Origin: Afipia massiliensis
GTDB taxonomy: Bacteria > Pseudomonadota > Alphaproteobacteria > Rhizobiales > Xanthobacteraceae
NCBI RefSeq assembly: GCF_001006325.2
Contig: NZ_LBIA02000001.1
Location: 1,179,501-1,243,500, forward strand
Reading direction: 5' to 3'
DNA length: 64,000 nucleotides
Positions within the stretch are counted from its first letter, which is position 1. Every line of letters begins with the position of its first letter. Below are positions 1 to 10,728 of the stretch, in pieces. The position numbers were made by a program, and so were the translations under genes. The notes beneath the pieces were generated by a model. That model made no database searches. It was not told where the DNA came from and was given only the letters and a program-made list of their open reading frames with translations.

Positions 1-695
1 ACGGCGTATTGCAAGTGGTTGTCCTTGAGCTGCACGTGCAGCGGGCCCGGCTTCGGGGTCCCCGACGACGGCATCGGCGATTCGAGATCGACATAGAACG
101 GCGCGACCTCACCCCAGCCGAGCACCTGTGCCATCGATTGATGATCGCGCACGAACCACAGCCGCTTGCCGGCATCTTCCGTCGGCGTGAATGTGCCGGG
201 CTCTTCCGAGAACCGCAGATAGCCGGTGAGTTCAACCGGCGCGCCGGTGACGAGCCGCGCCACCGCGCGGTCCTGCTGCGCACGATCCTGCATCGTGTTC
301 TGCACGAAGCCTGCATTGATGACGACGCTGCGTCCATCCGCCAGCCGGGCCGGCATGAAGGCCCATGTCCCCGGCCCGGTAATATCGTCGCGCACCGCGG
401 AGCCGGAGCTGTAGACCATGGCATCGGGCTTTGCCTCGAATGTCGCGCTGAATTTGACTCGCGAAAATTCGTCGTGGGCAGGCGTCAGCGTTGGCCAGGC
501 GGCCGCCGACGGCAACGCGCCCGGCGCCTTCGCAAGCCGTTCGGTCAGCGCCGCGATCAGCGCGTGCTTCTCGTCCTTACGGCGAAGCTGCCAGACGCCA
601 AGGCTGGCGAGCACCGACACCATCACCAGCGCGATCACCGCGAGTCCGAAAATCCCTCGCTGGCGCGTGGGGTGGGTTGTGGCGGATTGGTTCAT
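1..695 (-). CDS. surf1: SURF1 family cytochrome oxidase assembly protein (3' end beyond window)
   Basis: SURF1 helps insert heme a into subunit I of aa3-type oxidases and sits in the inner membrane. About 231 residues are visible and the gene runs off the left edge. A membrane helix covers about residues 14-33, followed directly by the family motif GVWQLRRK (33-40), and later the LRFSEEPGTFTP-type stretch typical of the periplasmic domain. The ATG overlaps the stop of the DUF983 gene (ATGA), so the two are translationally coupled. It is the last visible gene of the oxidase cluster. The C-terminal helix lies outside the window. Confidence 0.93.
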   Translation of the reverse strand, partial: MNQSATTHPTRQRGIFGLAVIALVMVSVLASLGVWQLRRKDEKHALIAALTERLAKAPGALPSAAAWPTLTPAHDEFSRVKFSATFEAKPDAMVYSSGSAVRDDITGPGTWAFMPARLADGRSVVINAGFVQNTMQDRAQQDRAVARLVTGAPVELTGYLRFSEEPGTFTPTEDAGKRLWFVRDHQSMAQVLGWGEVAPFYVDLESPMPSSGTPKPGPLHVQLKDNHLQYA

Positions 696-1084
696 TTCGG
701 TTTGCGCTCGATCAACTGACCCTCGGCCGCTTTGTGGTGATACTGCAAGGCGATCAGCAGCGCCTTCATCGACCGCAGCGGCAGCAAGGTGGTCGCCAGA
801 ATCAGCGGTCCCCACAGCGCCGCATGCACCCAGAACGGCGGCTGATACTTGATTTCAACAATCAGCGCCGAGCCGACCACGATAAAGCCTGCGATCATGA
901 TGATGAACACGGCCGGCCCATCGCCCGCATCGATGAAGGCGTAGTCGAGGCCGCAGCGATCGCAGCGCGGGCGCAGTGTGAGGAAACCCGCATAGAGTTT
1001 GCCTTCGCCGCAGCGCGGGCACTTGCAGCCGAGGCCGCGCAGCGCCGCCTGTGACACGCTCGTGGACACGGGAGTATCGGTCAT
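692..1084 (-). CDS. DUF983 zinc-ribbon membrane protein
   Basis: A 130-residue protein with two CxxC knuckles (Cys22/25 and Cys41/44), which form a probable zinc ribbon, then two membrane helices at about 56-78 and 83-102. This is the DUF983 layout, whose genes sit next to cytochrome oxidase assembly genes in alphaproteobacteria. Its biochemical role is not established; placement between ctaE and surf1 suggests a role in oxidase biogenesis. It overlaps surf1 by four bases. A terminator-like hairpin lies between it and ctaE, so it may be partly uncoupled from the structural genes. Confidence 0.9.
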   Translation of the reverse strand: MTDTPVSTSVSQAALRGLGCKCPRCGEGKLYAGFLTLRPRCDRCGLDYAFIDAGDGPAVFIIMIAGFIVVGSALIVEIKYQPPFWVHAALWGPLILATTLLPLRSMKALLIALQYHHKAAEGQLIERKPK

Positions 1085-1150
1085 GGCGTTGTTCTCATCG
1101 GCCTTCGCTACGCCCGCTGCCCCGCTCCCGCAAGGACAAACGCTTCACGA

Positions 1151-1174
1151 AAAAGGGCGGCCCGAAGGCCGCCC
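1151..1174 (-). terminator. Intrinsic terminator after ctaE
   Basis: Read on the minus strand, an 8-bp perfect GC stem (1155-1162 with 1167-1174) closes a TTCG loop and is followed by a run of T. It lies just downstream of the ctaE stop. Some read-through to DUF983 and surf1 is possible, because no clear promoter is visible in the 113-base gap. Confidence 0.8.
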
Positions 1175-1197
1175 TGATCGTTGAAGCCGGCGCGAGA

Positions 1198-2052
1198 TCA
1201 GTGCGCTCCCGCCATGGTCGATGCACCATGTCCCCAGACATAGATGGCGATGAACAGGAACAGCCAGACCACGTCGACGAAGTGCCAGTACCAGGCGGCA
1301 AACTCGAAGCCGAGATGCTGTTGCGGCGTGAAGTGCCCTGCATAGGCGCGCAGCAGGCACACCAGCAGGAAAATGGTGCCGACCAGCACGTGGAAGCCAT
1401 GGAAGCCCGTGGCCATGAAGAAGGTCGCGCCGTAGACGTTGCCCGCGAAGCTGAACGCCGCATGCCCGTACTCATAGGCCTGCACGCAGGTGAACAGCGC
1501 GCCGAGAACGACGGTGAGGATCAGTCCCCACTTCAGGCCCTTGCGGTCGCCCTCGAGCAGCGCGTGATGCGCCCAGGTCACCGTGGTGCCGGAGGTCAGC
1601 AGGATCAGCGTGTTGAGCAGCGGCAGATGCCACGGGTCGAAGGTCTCGATGCCCTTCGGCGGCCACACGCCGCCGAACAGTGCTTCACGGGTGGCGTGAA
1701 CCGGATCGGCCGGGAACAGCGCGGCGTTGAAATAGGCCCAGAACCACGCGACGAAGAACATCACTTCGGAGGCGATGAACAGGATCATCCCGTAGCGGTG
1801 ATGCAGCTGCACGACGCGGGTGTGATCGCCCTTGTACTGTGCCTCGCGGATCACGTCGGCCCACCAGCTTGCCATGGTGTAGAGCACGCCGATGGTGCCG
1901 ACGCCGAACACGATCGGCGCGCCGGCGAACATCTTGTGCATCCATGCGACAGCACCCACCGCCATGATGAAGGCCGAGATGGAGCCGACGACCGGCCACG
2001 GGCTCGGATCGACGAGATGATAATCGTGGTGTTTGGCTTGGCCCGTTGCCAT
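1198..2052 (-). CDS. ctaE: Cytochrome c oxidase subunit III
   Basis: Core integral-membrane subunit of the aa3 oxidase, 284 residues, the usual bacterial length. It starts with [20 protein letters not shown] and has the seven-helix pattern of the family. Recognisable conserved stretches are the subunit [17 protein letters not shown] segment, the GFHGFHV helix and the C-terminal [14 protein letters not shown] segment. It contains no redox centre; subunit III supports proton uptake and enzyme stability. It is the last structural gene of the cluster, 57 bases after ctaG, and is followed by an intrinsic terminator. Confidence 0.97.
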   Translation of the reverse strand: MATGQAKHHDYHLVDPSPWPVVGSISAFIMAVGAVAWMHKMFAGAPIVFGVGTIGVLYTMASWWADVIREAQYKGDHTRVVQLHHRYGMILFIASEVMFFVAWFWAYFNAALFPADPVHATREALFGGVWPPKGIETFDPWHLPLLNTLILLTSGTTVTWAHHALLEGDRKGLKWGLILTVVLGALFTCVQAYEYGHAAFSFAGNVYGATFFMATGFHGFHVLVGTIFLLVCLLRAYAGHFTPQQHLGFEFAAWYWHFVDVVWLFLFIAIYVWGHGASTMAGAH

Positions 2053-2109
2053 GTGGTCTCTCCGTGATGCCGGTGCGATCCGGCGCGTGTCGTCGTTATA
2101 GTCGAAAGA

Positions 2110-2721
2110 TCAAAGATTGCCCTTGCGCTTGTCCGGCGCCGTCGCCGCAAGCGGCTTCGGTGCGGGATCTTTCACAGGGTAGAAGGTGTAGGACAGGGTG
2201 ATGGTGTTGAGGTCGTCGTATTCGCGATCGGCGGCGAGCGCCGGATCGACATAGAACACCACCGCCATTTCGCGCTTCTCGCCGGGACCGAACGATTGCT
2301 CGGTAAAGCAGAAGCAATTGATCTTCTGGAAGAATGCGCCGACCGTCAGGGGCGCGACATTGTAGGCGGCGACGCCCGTGGTTGTACGCGCGGCCTGGTT
2401 GGTGACGGTGTAATAGACGGTAACGACCTCACCGATCTTAACGTTGATCTCGGTCTGCTCGGCTTCGAATTTCCAGGGCAAGCCGCCGCTGACATTGGAA
2501 TCGAAGCGCACGGCGATGCGGCGTTCCAGCGACTTTTCCGGTGCGGAGGTCGCGACCTGCGTGGTGCCGTTGAATCCGGTCATGCGGCAGAACCAGTCAT
2601 AGAACGGCACCGCAGCGTAGGATGCGCCGACCATGAATGCGACGACGAACCCGCAGATCGACGCGACCATGATGTCGCGGTTGCTACGCGGCTTCGCCTT
2701 GCTGGTGGACTGCTGCGTCAT
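2110..2721 (-). CDS. ctaG: Cytochrome c oxidase assembly protein CtaG (Cox11 family)
   Basis: Copper chaperone that delivers Cu(I) to the CuB site of subunit I. It is 203 residues with one N-terminal membrane anchor (about 16-38) and a periplasmic beta domain. The copper-binding CFCF motif is present (Cys136 and Cys138), and a further conserved cysteine (Cys45) follows the helix. The frame stays open far upstream through the neighbouring genes, but the ATG at 2721 gives the correct family N-terminus, so the longer version is rejected. It follows coxF after 20 bases and precedes ctaE. Confidence 0.96.
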   Translation of the reverse strand: MTQQSTSKAKPRSNRDIMVASICGFVVAFMVGASYAAVPFYDWFCRMTGFNGTTQVATSAPEKSLERRIAVRFDSNVSGGLPWKFEAEQTEINVKIGEVVTVYYTVTNQAARTTTGVAAYNVAPLTVGAFFQKINCFCFTEQSFGPGEKREMAVVFYVDPALAADREYDDLNTITLSYTFYPVKDPAPKPLAATAPDKRKGNL

Positions 2722-2741
2722 GTCGCGCGCATCGCCTCCGT

Positions 2742-2924
2742 TCACAGCGGCCGATGAAGGACGATCGGGCCCTTCACCATGGTCACAGCAAAAAACAGCA
2801 GCACCAGCACACCCAGCGCCAGCGCTATGGCGATGGACCGCTCGCGCTGGCGCTTTTTCTGCTCCGGCGTGAGAACGATGCCCTGCGGTGGTTTCTTGCT
2901 GTCCATGACGATGCCCGCACTCAT
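2742..2924 (-). CDS. coxF: CoxF-like small membrane protein of the oxidase cluster
   Basis: A 60-residue protein with a charged N-terminus ([10 protein letters not shown], 21-30) and one hydrophobic helix (about 31-50). Its ATG overlaps the ctaB stop (ATGA), which points to coupled translation. Proteins of this size and shape sit between ctaB and ctaG in rhizobial oxidase clusters and are labelled CoxF. The function is unknown; position suggests an assembly aid or a small accessory subunit. The identification rests on context and topology, as no catalytic motif can be read. Confidence 0.8.
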   Translation of the reverse strand: MSAGIVMDSKKPPQGIVLTPEQKKRQRERSIAIALALGVLVLLFFAVTMVKGPIVLHRPL

Positions 2925-3859
2925 GACCACATCCGCACGACTGCGGACACCACGACTTCGGCCAGCAACACGGCGAATAATGCGAACAGATACAGGATCG
3001 AGAACTTGAACAGACCGCGCGTGGCGCGCAGCGCGGCACTGCCGGTGCGATAGCGGTAGACGCGAACGGCATACCAGAGCATGCCCGCGCCGAGTGCCAG
3101 CGACGTCACGCCGTAGATCGCGGAGAAGTACCCCAGCGGCCAGGGCGACGCCGCGACCGCCACCAGCAGGATCGTATAGAGCAGGATCTGCAGCCGCGTC
3201 GCATCGGGACCGGCGACGTTCGGCAGCATCGGCACGTTGGCGCGCTGGTAGTCGTCGGTGCGGAACAGCGCCAGCGCCCAGAAGTGCGGCGGCGTCCACA
3301 GGAAGATGATCAGGAACAGCAGGATCGGCTCGGGCGACAGCGAGCCGGTGGCTGCAGCCCAGGCGACAACAGGCGGCAGAGCGCCCGCAGCGCCGCCGAT
3401 CACGATGTTCTGCGCGGTCCAGCGCTTCAACCACATCGTGTAGATGACCACGTAGAAGAAGATGGTGAAAGCGAGCAGCCCGCCGGCGAGCCAGTTCACC
3501 AGAATGCCGAGCGTCATCACCGAGAAGAACGACAGCGTCAGGCCGAAGGCCAGCGCCTCACCGGGCAGGATGCGCCCGCGAGGAACCGGACGGTTCGCGG
3601 TGCGCGACATCAACGCATCGATGTCGGCATCGTACCACATGTTCAGCGCACCGGACGCGCCCGCGCCGACTGCGATGCACAGGATCGACGTGACGGCCAG
3701 CACCGGATGAAAGTGACCCGGCGCGATCACGAGTCCGACCAGCGCGGTGAACACCACCAGCGACATCACGCGCGGCTTCAGCAGCGCGATGTAGTCGGCG
3801 ACGCTCGCCTCGGAGATACGAGGCGACACATCGATCGCGTGATGGTCGACAATCGACAA
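2921..3859 (-). CDS. ctaB: Heme O synthase (protoheme IX farnesyltransferase)
   Basis: UbiA-superfamily membrane prenyltransferase that adds a farnesyl group to heme b to make heme o, the precursor of heme a. It has 312 residues with multiple helices. The first aspartate-rich motif NxxxDxxxD is present (Asn73, Asp77, Asp81), followed by [11 protein letters not shown]. The start codon is TTG: the next in-frame ATG is at residue 32 and would cut away conserved sequence, whereas the TTG gives a family-like start ([10 protein letters not shown]). A GGAAGTGAG stretch precedes it. A hairpin fills the gap to ctaD upstream. Confidence 0.95.
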   Translation of the reverse strand: MSIVDHHAIDVSPRISEASVADYIALLKPRVMSLVVFTALVGLVIAPGHFHPVLAVTSILCIAVGAGASGALNMWYDADIDALMSRTANRPVPRGRILPGEALAFGLTLSFFSVMTLGILVNWLAGGLLAFTIFFYVVIYTMWLKRWTAQNIVIGGAAGALPPVVAWAAATGSLSPEPILLFLIIFLWTPPHFWALALFRTDDYQRANVPMLPNVAGPDATRLQILLYTILLVAVAASPWPLGYFSAIYGVTSLALGAGMLWYAVRVYRYRTGSAALRATRGLFKFSILYLFALFAVLLAEVVVSAVVRMWS

Positions 3860-3885
3860 GATCTGAACTCACTTCCTGAACGTTT

Positions 3886-3917
3886 CATCCGCCGTGGCCG
3901 CTGAGCCGCGGCGGATG
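3886..3917 (-). other. Stem-loop in the ctaD-ctaB gap
   Basis: A 12-bp imperfect inverted repeat (3886-3897 with 3906-3917; one G-T pair, 8-base loop) sits between the ctaD stop and the ctaB start. There is no T run, so it is not a classical intrinsic terminator. It could stabilise the 3' end of the abundant ctaC-ctaD message or dampen expression of the assembly genes. Confidence 0.5.
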
Positions 3918-3938
3918 CACATTGTCTTAGCCGCGGGA

Positions 3939-5588
<1,650 letters not shown>

Positions 5589-5654
5589 CTAGTCCCGTCA
5601 GCCTTGCGGTGCGGGCGCCGCGCGCCCTTCTCCGCCCTTAGTCCGTCGATGCGC

Positions 5655-6503
5655 TTACTGCGCAACAGCCCCGATCGACGCGTACGAATTCGCGGGGTTG
5701 CTCGCAAACTTCTTCTTCGCCGTCTCGACCCAGGCCGTGAACTCCTGATCGTTCACAACGCGAATCGCGATCGGCATGTAGGCATGGTCCTTGCCGCAAA
5801 GCTCGGAGCACTGACCGTAGAACATTCCTTCCTTGGTCGCCTTGAACCAGGTCTCGTTGAGACGGCCCGGGACCGCGTCGATCTTCACGCCAAACGCCGG
5901 CATGGCAAAGGAGTGAATGACGTCGGCGCCCGTAACCTGCACCCGGATCACCTTGTTCACCGGCACGACCACCTCGTTATCGACCGCCAGCAGCCGCGGC
6001 GCCTTGTCGGCGACCATCAGCGAATCGAACTCGAACTTGCCGTTATCGGGATAGGCGTAGGTCCAGTACCACTGCTTGCCGGTGGCCTTGATCGTGAGAT
6101 CGGCCTTCGGAATGTCGAGCTGCTGGAACAGCAGGCGGAACGACGGCACGGCGATACCGACCAGGATCAGCACCGGCACGATGGTCCAGACCACTTCGAT
6201 CAGCGTGTTGTGGGTGGTCTTGGAGGGGACCGGGTTCTTCTTGGCGTTGAACTTGACCGCCACGATGCCGAGCAAAATCGCGACGAAGACCGTGATCGCG
6301 GTGATGATCCAGAGCAGGAAATTGTGGAACCAGGTGATGTTGTCCATCACCGGCGATGCGGACGGCTGGAGCGCGTATTCCCAAGGCGACGGCTGACCCA
6401 AGGTCCCGCCCGCCGCGAAAGCTGCCCCTGCCGCGGCAAGCACGGTGGCAGCCACCGCAAAGCCCAGTACTCGCCGGCCATTTTGGCCCTTCGACATCTT
6501 CAT
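5655..6503 (-). CDS. ctaC: Cytochrome c oxidase subunit II
   Basis: CuA-carrying subunit that takes electrons from cytochrome c. It has 282 residues: a signal peptide (about 1-31), two membrane helices (about 58-85 and 101-125) and a periplasmic cupredoxin domain. The CuA ligands are complete: His197, Cys232, Cys236, His240 and Met243, spaced as Cx3Cx3Hx2M. The aromatic electron-entry patch WYWTYAYP is at 145-152. No cytochrome c domain is fused at the C-terminus, so it is not a caa3 enzyme. It is the first gene of the cluster, so the main promoter should lie in 6504-6962. Confidence 0.97.
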   Translation of the reverse strand: MKMSKGQNGRRVLGFAVAATVLAAAGAAFAAGGTLGQPSPWEYALQPSASPVMDNITWFHNFLLWIITAITVFVAILLGIVAVKFNAKKNPVPSKTTHNTLIEVVWTIVPVLILVGIAVPSFRLLFQQLDIPKADLTIKATGKQWYWTYAYPDNGKFEFDSLMVADKAPRLLAVDNEVVVPVNKVIRVQVTGADVIHSFAMPAFGVKIDAVPGRLNETWFKATKEGMFYGQCSELCGKDHAYMPIAIRVVNDQEFTAWVETAKKKFASNPANSYASIGAVAQ

Positions 6504-6962
6504 GCCGCACTCGCTCCTGCTCTTGTCACCCCAGCGATCCTGCCGGGCGGCAAGATGCGTGAAAGCCTGCTTTTTCGGTCGCGGTCACGATTTCGGCCAG
6601 TTGCCAAAGGTTAGAACGCGTCGAATTTCCAGCTTCTCAAACCATAATTCCATGCCTACCGCAATGCACGTAATAAGGCGGGCACACAGGCGGAATCCCC
6701 TTGGCAAATGGCCAAAATCCGAGGCCGGCAGGGGGAGATGCTTGACACTTGGCTTGTCCGTTGTACCCACGGGCGAGATATGCGGCGAAAACCCGATTCG
6801 CGGCTGTGCGGTGGTGCATTCCGGCGGTAGGCTTTGCCCAAACAAGGCTTGCCCTCAAGACGCCGTCATTGCCCTGTCAATCCAGCGATCAGGCAGGCGA
6901 CGCTGCGGGAAACCTCCGGGAATCGTCGTATTGCCGGAATCTATGCCGAGGAATTGAGCCTG
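6504..6962. other. 459-base divergent intergenic region, ctaC / ialB-like gene
   Basis: No coding sequence is supported here; the short frames have no family character. It must hold the ctaC promoter (minus) and probably that of the IalB-like gene (plus). One short inverted repeat, TTGGCAAATGGCCAA at 6701-6715, could be an operator. A TTGACA at 6742-6747 lacks a convincing -10 box at normal spacing. I cannot place either promoter with confidence. Confidence 0.5.
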
Positions 6963-7505
6963 ATGGGCGTGCGAAACCAACCTTTCTCGATCCGCAGCCT
7001 CGCGACGGCGCCGGTCTGGCTCGCGATTGCGCTTTTCGCAGCGGCGCTTTTCGCAGCGTCCGCTCCGGCACGGGCGCAGGGCGCGGTCAAATCGGTCCAT
7101 GGCGACTGGCAGATTCGCTGCGATACCCCGGCCGGTGCGCAGGCCGAACAATGCGCCCTGATCCAGAGCGTGGTGGCTGAAGACCGCTCCAACGCAGGCC
7201 TGACCGTCATTATCCTCAAGACAGCGGACCAGAAGAGCAAGCTGATGCGAGTGGTCGCGCCGCTGGGCGTGCTGCTGCCGTCCGGTCTCGGACTCAAGCT
7301 CGACGACAAGGATGTGGGCCGGGCCGGATTCGTGCGCTGCCTGCCCAACGGCTGCGTTGCCGAAGTCGTGATGGAAGACGCGCTGCTCAACCAGCTCAAG
7401 ACCGCCAAGACCGCGACCTTCATCATTTTCGAGACGCCGGAAGAAGGCATCGGCTTCCCGCTCAGCCTGAAGGGAATCGGCGAGGGCTACGACAAGCTGC
7501 CGTAG
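6963..7505 (+). CDS. Invasion-associated locus B (IalB) family secreted protein
   Basis: A 180-residue exported protein. After an N-terminal signal sequence ending near ASAPARAQG (about residues 35-41) comes the IalB fold: GDWQIRCDTP, a C-x-L pair, FVRCLPNGC with paired cysteines, and a C-terminal SLKGIGEGYDKL. IalB proteins are widespread in Rhizobiales and mostly of unknown function; the name comes from Bartonella and does not imply virulence here. The ATG at 6963 gives a proper signal peptide; the open frame upstream to 6834 has no family character. Confidence 0.85.
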   Translation: MGVRNQPFSIRSLATAPVWLAIALFAAALFAASAPARAQGAVKSVHGDWQIRCDTPAGAQAEQCALIQSVVAEDRSNAGLTVIILKTADQKSKLMRVVAPLGVLLPSGLGLKLDDKDVGRAGFVRCLPNGCVAEVVMEDALLNQLKTAKTATFIIFETPEEGIGFPLSLKGIGEGYDKLP

Positions 7506-7616
7506 TCGGCGGGCGAGCCATATTCGGCCCCCTCGTCCTCCGGCGCGATCGTTCCTATCTTGGAGGCCTGATCTTCGCTGCAATCCCGCGATCCCGGAGT
7601 TCCCAAGGAGCTTTTT

Positions 7617-9056
7617 ATGAGCCATCCGTCCGACGCCGTGCCTGTGACCACCTCGCTGCTCGACCGCGCGGGGCTCGACCGCGACGCAGTGCGCAAGGAA
7701 ATCGTGCGTGGGCTGGCCGGCGCCGACGACGGCGAGCTGTTTCTGGAATACCGCCAGTCCGAAGGGCTCGGCTTTGACAACGGCCGCCTCAAGCAGGCGA
7801 CCTACGACACCGCGCAGGGGTTCGGATTGCGGGCGGTCAAGAATGACGCCGTCGGCTATGCCCATTCCTCCGATGTCTCGCTGCCTGCCCTGATCCGCGC
7901 CGCGGACGCCGTCCATGCGGTGCGCGGCGGCTATTCCGGGACATTCGCTGCCGCACCCGGCCATACCAACACGCGCCTTTACGGCGATGAAAATCCACTC
8001 GACGGCCAGAGCTTCGAGACCAAGGTGAAGCTGCTTGCCGAAATCGATGCCTATGTCCGCGACAAGGATCCGCGCGTGCGGCAGGTGTCGGTATCGCTCG
8101 GCGCGACCTGGCAGGTGGTGGAAATCGTGCGGCCCGACGGCGAAAGCTATCGCGACATCCGCCCGCTGGTGCGCGTGAATATTTCCGTGGTCGCAGGCAA
8201 CGGCGACCGGCAGGAAAGCGGCAGCCACGGTTACGGCGGCCGCGAAGGCTATGCGCGCTTCATCGAAACCAAGGCGTGGCGTTCGGCCGCCGACGGCGCG
8301 ATCCGTCAGGCGCTGGTCAATCTGGAATCGGTGCCTGCGCCCGCGGGCGAAATGGACGTGGTGCTCGGCCCCGGCTGGCCCGGTGTGATGCTGCATGAAG
8401 CCGTCGGTCATGGACTCGAGGGCGATTTCAACCGCAAGCAGACCTCTGCCTTTTCCGGCCTGATGGGCCAGCAGGTCGCCGCCAAGGGCGTCACCGTGGT
8501 GGACGACGGCACCATTTCGTCGAAGCGCGGCTCGCTGTCCATCGACGACGAAGGCACGCCGACCAACCGCACCGTGCTGATCGAGGACGGCATTCTTGTC
8601 GGCTATATGCAGGACCGTCAGAACGCGCGGCTGATGAACATGAAGCCTACCGGCAACGGACGCCGCGAGAGCTACGCGCACGTGCCCATGCCGCGCATGA
8701 CCAACACCTACATGCTGGCGGGCGGGCGCGACCCGGCGGAAATTCTCAGCTCGGTGAAAAACGGAATCTTCGCTGCGAATTTCGGTGGCGGTCAGGTCGA
8801 CATCGTGTCCGGCAAGTATGTGTTCCAGTGCACCGAGGCCTACAAGATCGAGAACGGCAAGCTCGGCGCGCCGCTGAAAGGCGCGATGCTGATCGGCAAC
8901 GGCCCCACCGACCTGCATCGCATCTCGATGGTGGGCAACGACCTACAACTCGATGACGGCATCGGCACCTGCGGCAAGCAGGGTCAGGGCGTCCCGGTCG
9001 GCGTCGGACAGCCGACGCTGCGCATGGACCGCATCACCGTCGGCGGGACAGGCTAG
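7617..9056 (+). CDS. tldD: Metalloprotease TldD
   Basis: The TldD/TldE protease matures modified peptides and degrades unfolded short proteins in the cytoplasm. This subunit has 479 residues and carries the metal-binding motif HEAVGHGLEGD (His260, Glu261, His265, HExxxH spacing), which marks TldD rather than its non-catalytic partner TldE/PmbA. The Gly-rich C-terminal GTCGKQGQG segment is also typical. The ATG is preceded by AAGGAG at good spacing. No tldE is in the window, so the partner must be elsewhere. The upstream gap of 111 bases may hold its own promoter. Confidence 0.96.
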   Translation: MSHPSDAVPVTTSLLDRAGLDRDAVRKEIVRGLAGADDGELFLEYRQSEGLGFDNGRLKQATYDTAQGFGLRAVKNDAVGYAHSSDVSLPALIRAADAVHAVRGGYSGTFAAAPGHTNTRLYGDENPLDGQSFETKVKLLAEIDAYVRDKDPRVRQVSVSLGATWQVVEIVRPDGESYRDIRPLVRVNISVVAGNGDRQESGSHGYGGREGYARFIETKAWRSAADGAIRQALVNLESVPAPAGEMDVVLGPGWPGVMLHEAVGHGLEGDFNRKQTSAFSGLMGQQVAAKGVTVVDDGTISSKRGSLSIDDEGTPTNRTVLIEDGILVGYMQDRQNARLMNMKPTGNGRRESYAHVPMPRMTNTYMLAGGRDPAEILSSVKNGIFAANFGGGQVDIVSGKYVFQCTEAYKIENGKLGAPLKGAMLIGNGPTDLHRISMVGNDLQLDDGIGTCGKQGQGVPVGVGQPTLRMDRITVGGTG

Positions 9057-9074
9057 GAAGCCGGACCCGCAGCG

Positions 9075-9428
9075 ATGACGTTCGATGATGTTCGGGTTGT
9101 CGCCTTGAAGTGGCCGGAGGTCACCGACGGAACGTCATACGGCACCCCTGCCCTGAAGGTGCGCGGCAAACTTCTGACGCGGCTGAAGGAAGACGGCGAA
9201 AGTCTCGTCGTGCTGGGCGTTGACGCTGATGAGCGCGCCATGCTGATCGAAACGCAGCCGAAAATTTTCTATTTCACCGATCATTATCGCGACTGGCCGA
9301 TCGTACTGTTGCGGCTGCCAAAAGCACGGCGGCAAGCGGTTGAGGGATTGCTGCTGCGGCATTGGCGCACGCTGGCCTCGAAGAGGGCCATCAAGGCGCT
9401 GGAGGCAATCCCCGGTCGCGGGCCCTAA
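9075..9428 (+). CDS. MmcQ/YjbR family protein
   Basis: A 117-residue cytoplasmic protein of the YjbR (CyaY-like fold) family: it begins with a helix and the P-x-V-x-x-G-TSYGTPALKV segment, then KLLTRL, an RAMLIETQPKIFYFTDHY core and a C-terminal RHWRTLASKRA helix. The family is thought to bind DNA or small ligands, but no reaction is established. It starts 18 bases after tldD and is likely co-transcribed with it. Confidence 0.85.
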   Translation: MTFDDVRVVALKWPEVTDGTSYGTPALKVRGKLLTRLKEDGESLVVLGVDADERAMLIETQPKIFYFTDHYRDWPIVLLRLPKARRQAVEGLLLRHWRTLASKRAIKALEAIPGRGP

Positions 9429-9497
9429 AAATTCTGAACGTCCATGGACCACATCACCGCCGGCGGAACGGGCTATGCGCAATCTGCCGCACAGAAT

Positions 9498-10214
9498 TCA
9501 GAATCGCGTCGTCAAGTCGGTCAGCCAGACCGGCGAAGCGTTGACGAGAGCGGTCTCGATCCACTTGTCGGCGCCCGTGACGATGCCGATCCCGATCAGG
9601 AGCAGCGCCACGCCCAGCAGCGCTTTACCGAACTGCCCTGCGGACAACATGCGCCCGCGCATCCTCATAAGAGCGGAGCGGGACAGAAGCCCCAGAATGG
9701 CGAGCGGCAAGGCAGCTCCGAGACCGAATACCGCCATCGTGACCGTCACCTGAGCAAGATCGCGCCCCTGCGACGCGAGCAATGAAGCCGCGCCCAGTGT
9801 CGGGCCAACGCACGGCGACCAGACAGCGCCCAGCAACAGTCCCATCGCAAATTGACCGCTGAGACCGGAGCCGGAGAATCCGCCAAACGTCCGATCGGTC
9901 CAGTCGGAAACGGGACCGCCTGCCGTGGCCAGACGGGTCTGCCAGGCCGGCATCAGCAGAACCAGCCCCATCGCAATCATGATGATGGCCGCAACCATGC
10001 GAAACACGCTGGCGTCCAGCCCAAGGGAGAAACCGGCGACCGCGATCAGCAATCCCAACCCTGTGAATGAGATGGCAAGACCCGCTGCGAGCGCGAGCGG
10101 ACCCCAGCGATGCTGTGTCACCGCCGCGCCCAGCACGATGGGCAGCAGCGGCAACACGCACGGCGACAGGATCGACAGCAGTCCTGCGGCGAACGCCAGT
10201 GCGATGATGGTCAC
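9498..10214 (-). CDS. CcdA-type transmembrane thiol-disulfide transporter
   Basis: A 238-residue membrane protein with about six helices and the family's two reactive cysteines, each in an SPC motif: Cys19 (LSPCVLP) and Cys135 (WSPCVGP). CcdA/DsbD-core proteins carry electrons from cytoplasmic thioredoxin to periplasmic thioredoxin-like proteins. The start is GTG. It lies 6 bases behind a periplasmic thioredoxin gene, so the two form a reducing relay. The final target (cytochrome c maturation, oxidase copper sites or stress repair) cannot be read here. Confidence 0.9.
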   Translation of the reverse strand: MTIIALAFAAGLLSILSPCVLPLLPIVLGAAVTQHRWGPLALAAGLAISFTGLGLLIAVAGFSLGLDASVFRMVAAIIMIAMGLVLLMPAWQTRLATAGGPVSDWTDRTFGGFSGSGLSGQFAMGLLLGAVWSPCVGPTLGAASLLASQGRDLAQVTVTMAVFGLGAALPLAILGLLSRSALMRMRGRMLSAGQFGKALLGVALLLIGIGIVTGADKWIETALVNASPVWLTDLTTRF

Positions 10215-10220
10215 GGCAGA

Positions 10221-10619
10221 TCAAAGGCCCTTGTCGAGCAGGGCCGCGATCGAGTCCCGCTTGGTGTCGCCAACCGAACGGCCCACTTCCGAATTGCCCT
10301 TGTAGACAATCAGCGTCGACTGCATTTTGGCGCCGAATTTCTGCACGTCGGATTTCTGGCTATCGAAATCGACGCGGAATATCTTGAGATTCTTGAATTT
10401 CGGCTGAACTGCGAGGGCGTCAATGATCGGCGCCTGCGCCTTGCAGGTCGAACACCAGTTGGCGTGGATTTCCACGAGAATGGGCGCGCCCGTGGCTTGG
10501 GCGGATTTGAACGCGCTCTCCGAATAGGGTGTGGACGCCATGGCGGCCTGAACCAGACCGGCAACTGCAAAAGCCGCCGCGAACAGGGCGACGCGAAGTC
10601 CTCCGGAAACTTGTCGCAT
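10221..10619 (-). CDS. Periplasmic thioredoxin-like protein
   Basis: A 132-residue exported thioredoxin-fold protein. A signal peptide covers about residues 1-28 (cut near QAAMA), and the active site is WCSTCK with Cys56 and Cys59. There is no second domain. It is encoded directly ahead of a CcdA-type gene, which would keep its CxxC reduced. The start at 10619 is preferred over an upstream in-frame codon because it gives a clean signal peptide. Confidence 0.9.
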   Translation of the reverse strand: MRQVSGGLRVALFAAAFAVAGLVQAAMASTPYSESAFKSAQATGAPILVEIHANWCSTCKAQAPIIDALAVQPKFKNLKIFRVDFDSQKSDVQKFGAKMQSTLIVYKGNSEVGRSVGDTKRDSIAALLDKGL

Positions 10620-10728
10620 TTTGGTTTTTCCTCCCCGGTTGTGTGAAGGACGCGCGCACACGGCTCGGCGGCCCTTCGCAAGTTACGGGAGCAAACTGCT
10701 GGATGTTACGTACCGCCGGAGAAAAAGC

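Noticed and set aside
6742..6770. TTGACA with possible promoter for the IalB-like gene
   Set aside because: No acceptable -10 hexamer at 16-18 bases; not enough to call a promoter.
6855..8918. 687-codon minus-strand frame opposite the IalB-like gene and tldD
   Set aside because: It is a composition-driven shadow; both plus-strand genes have clear family motifs.
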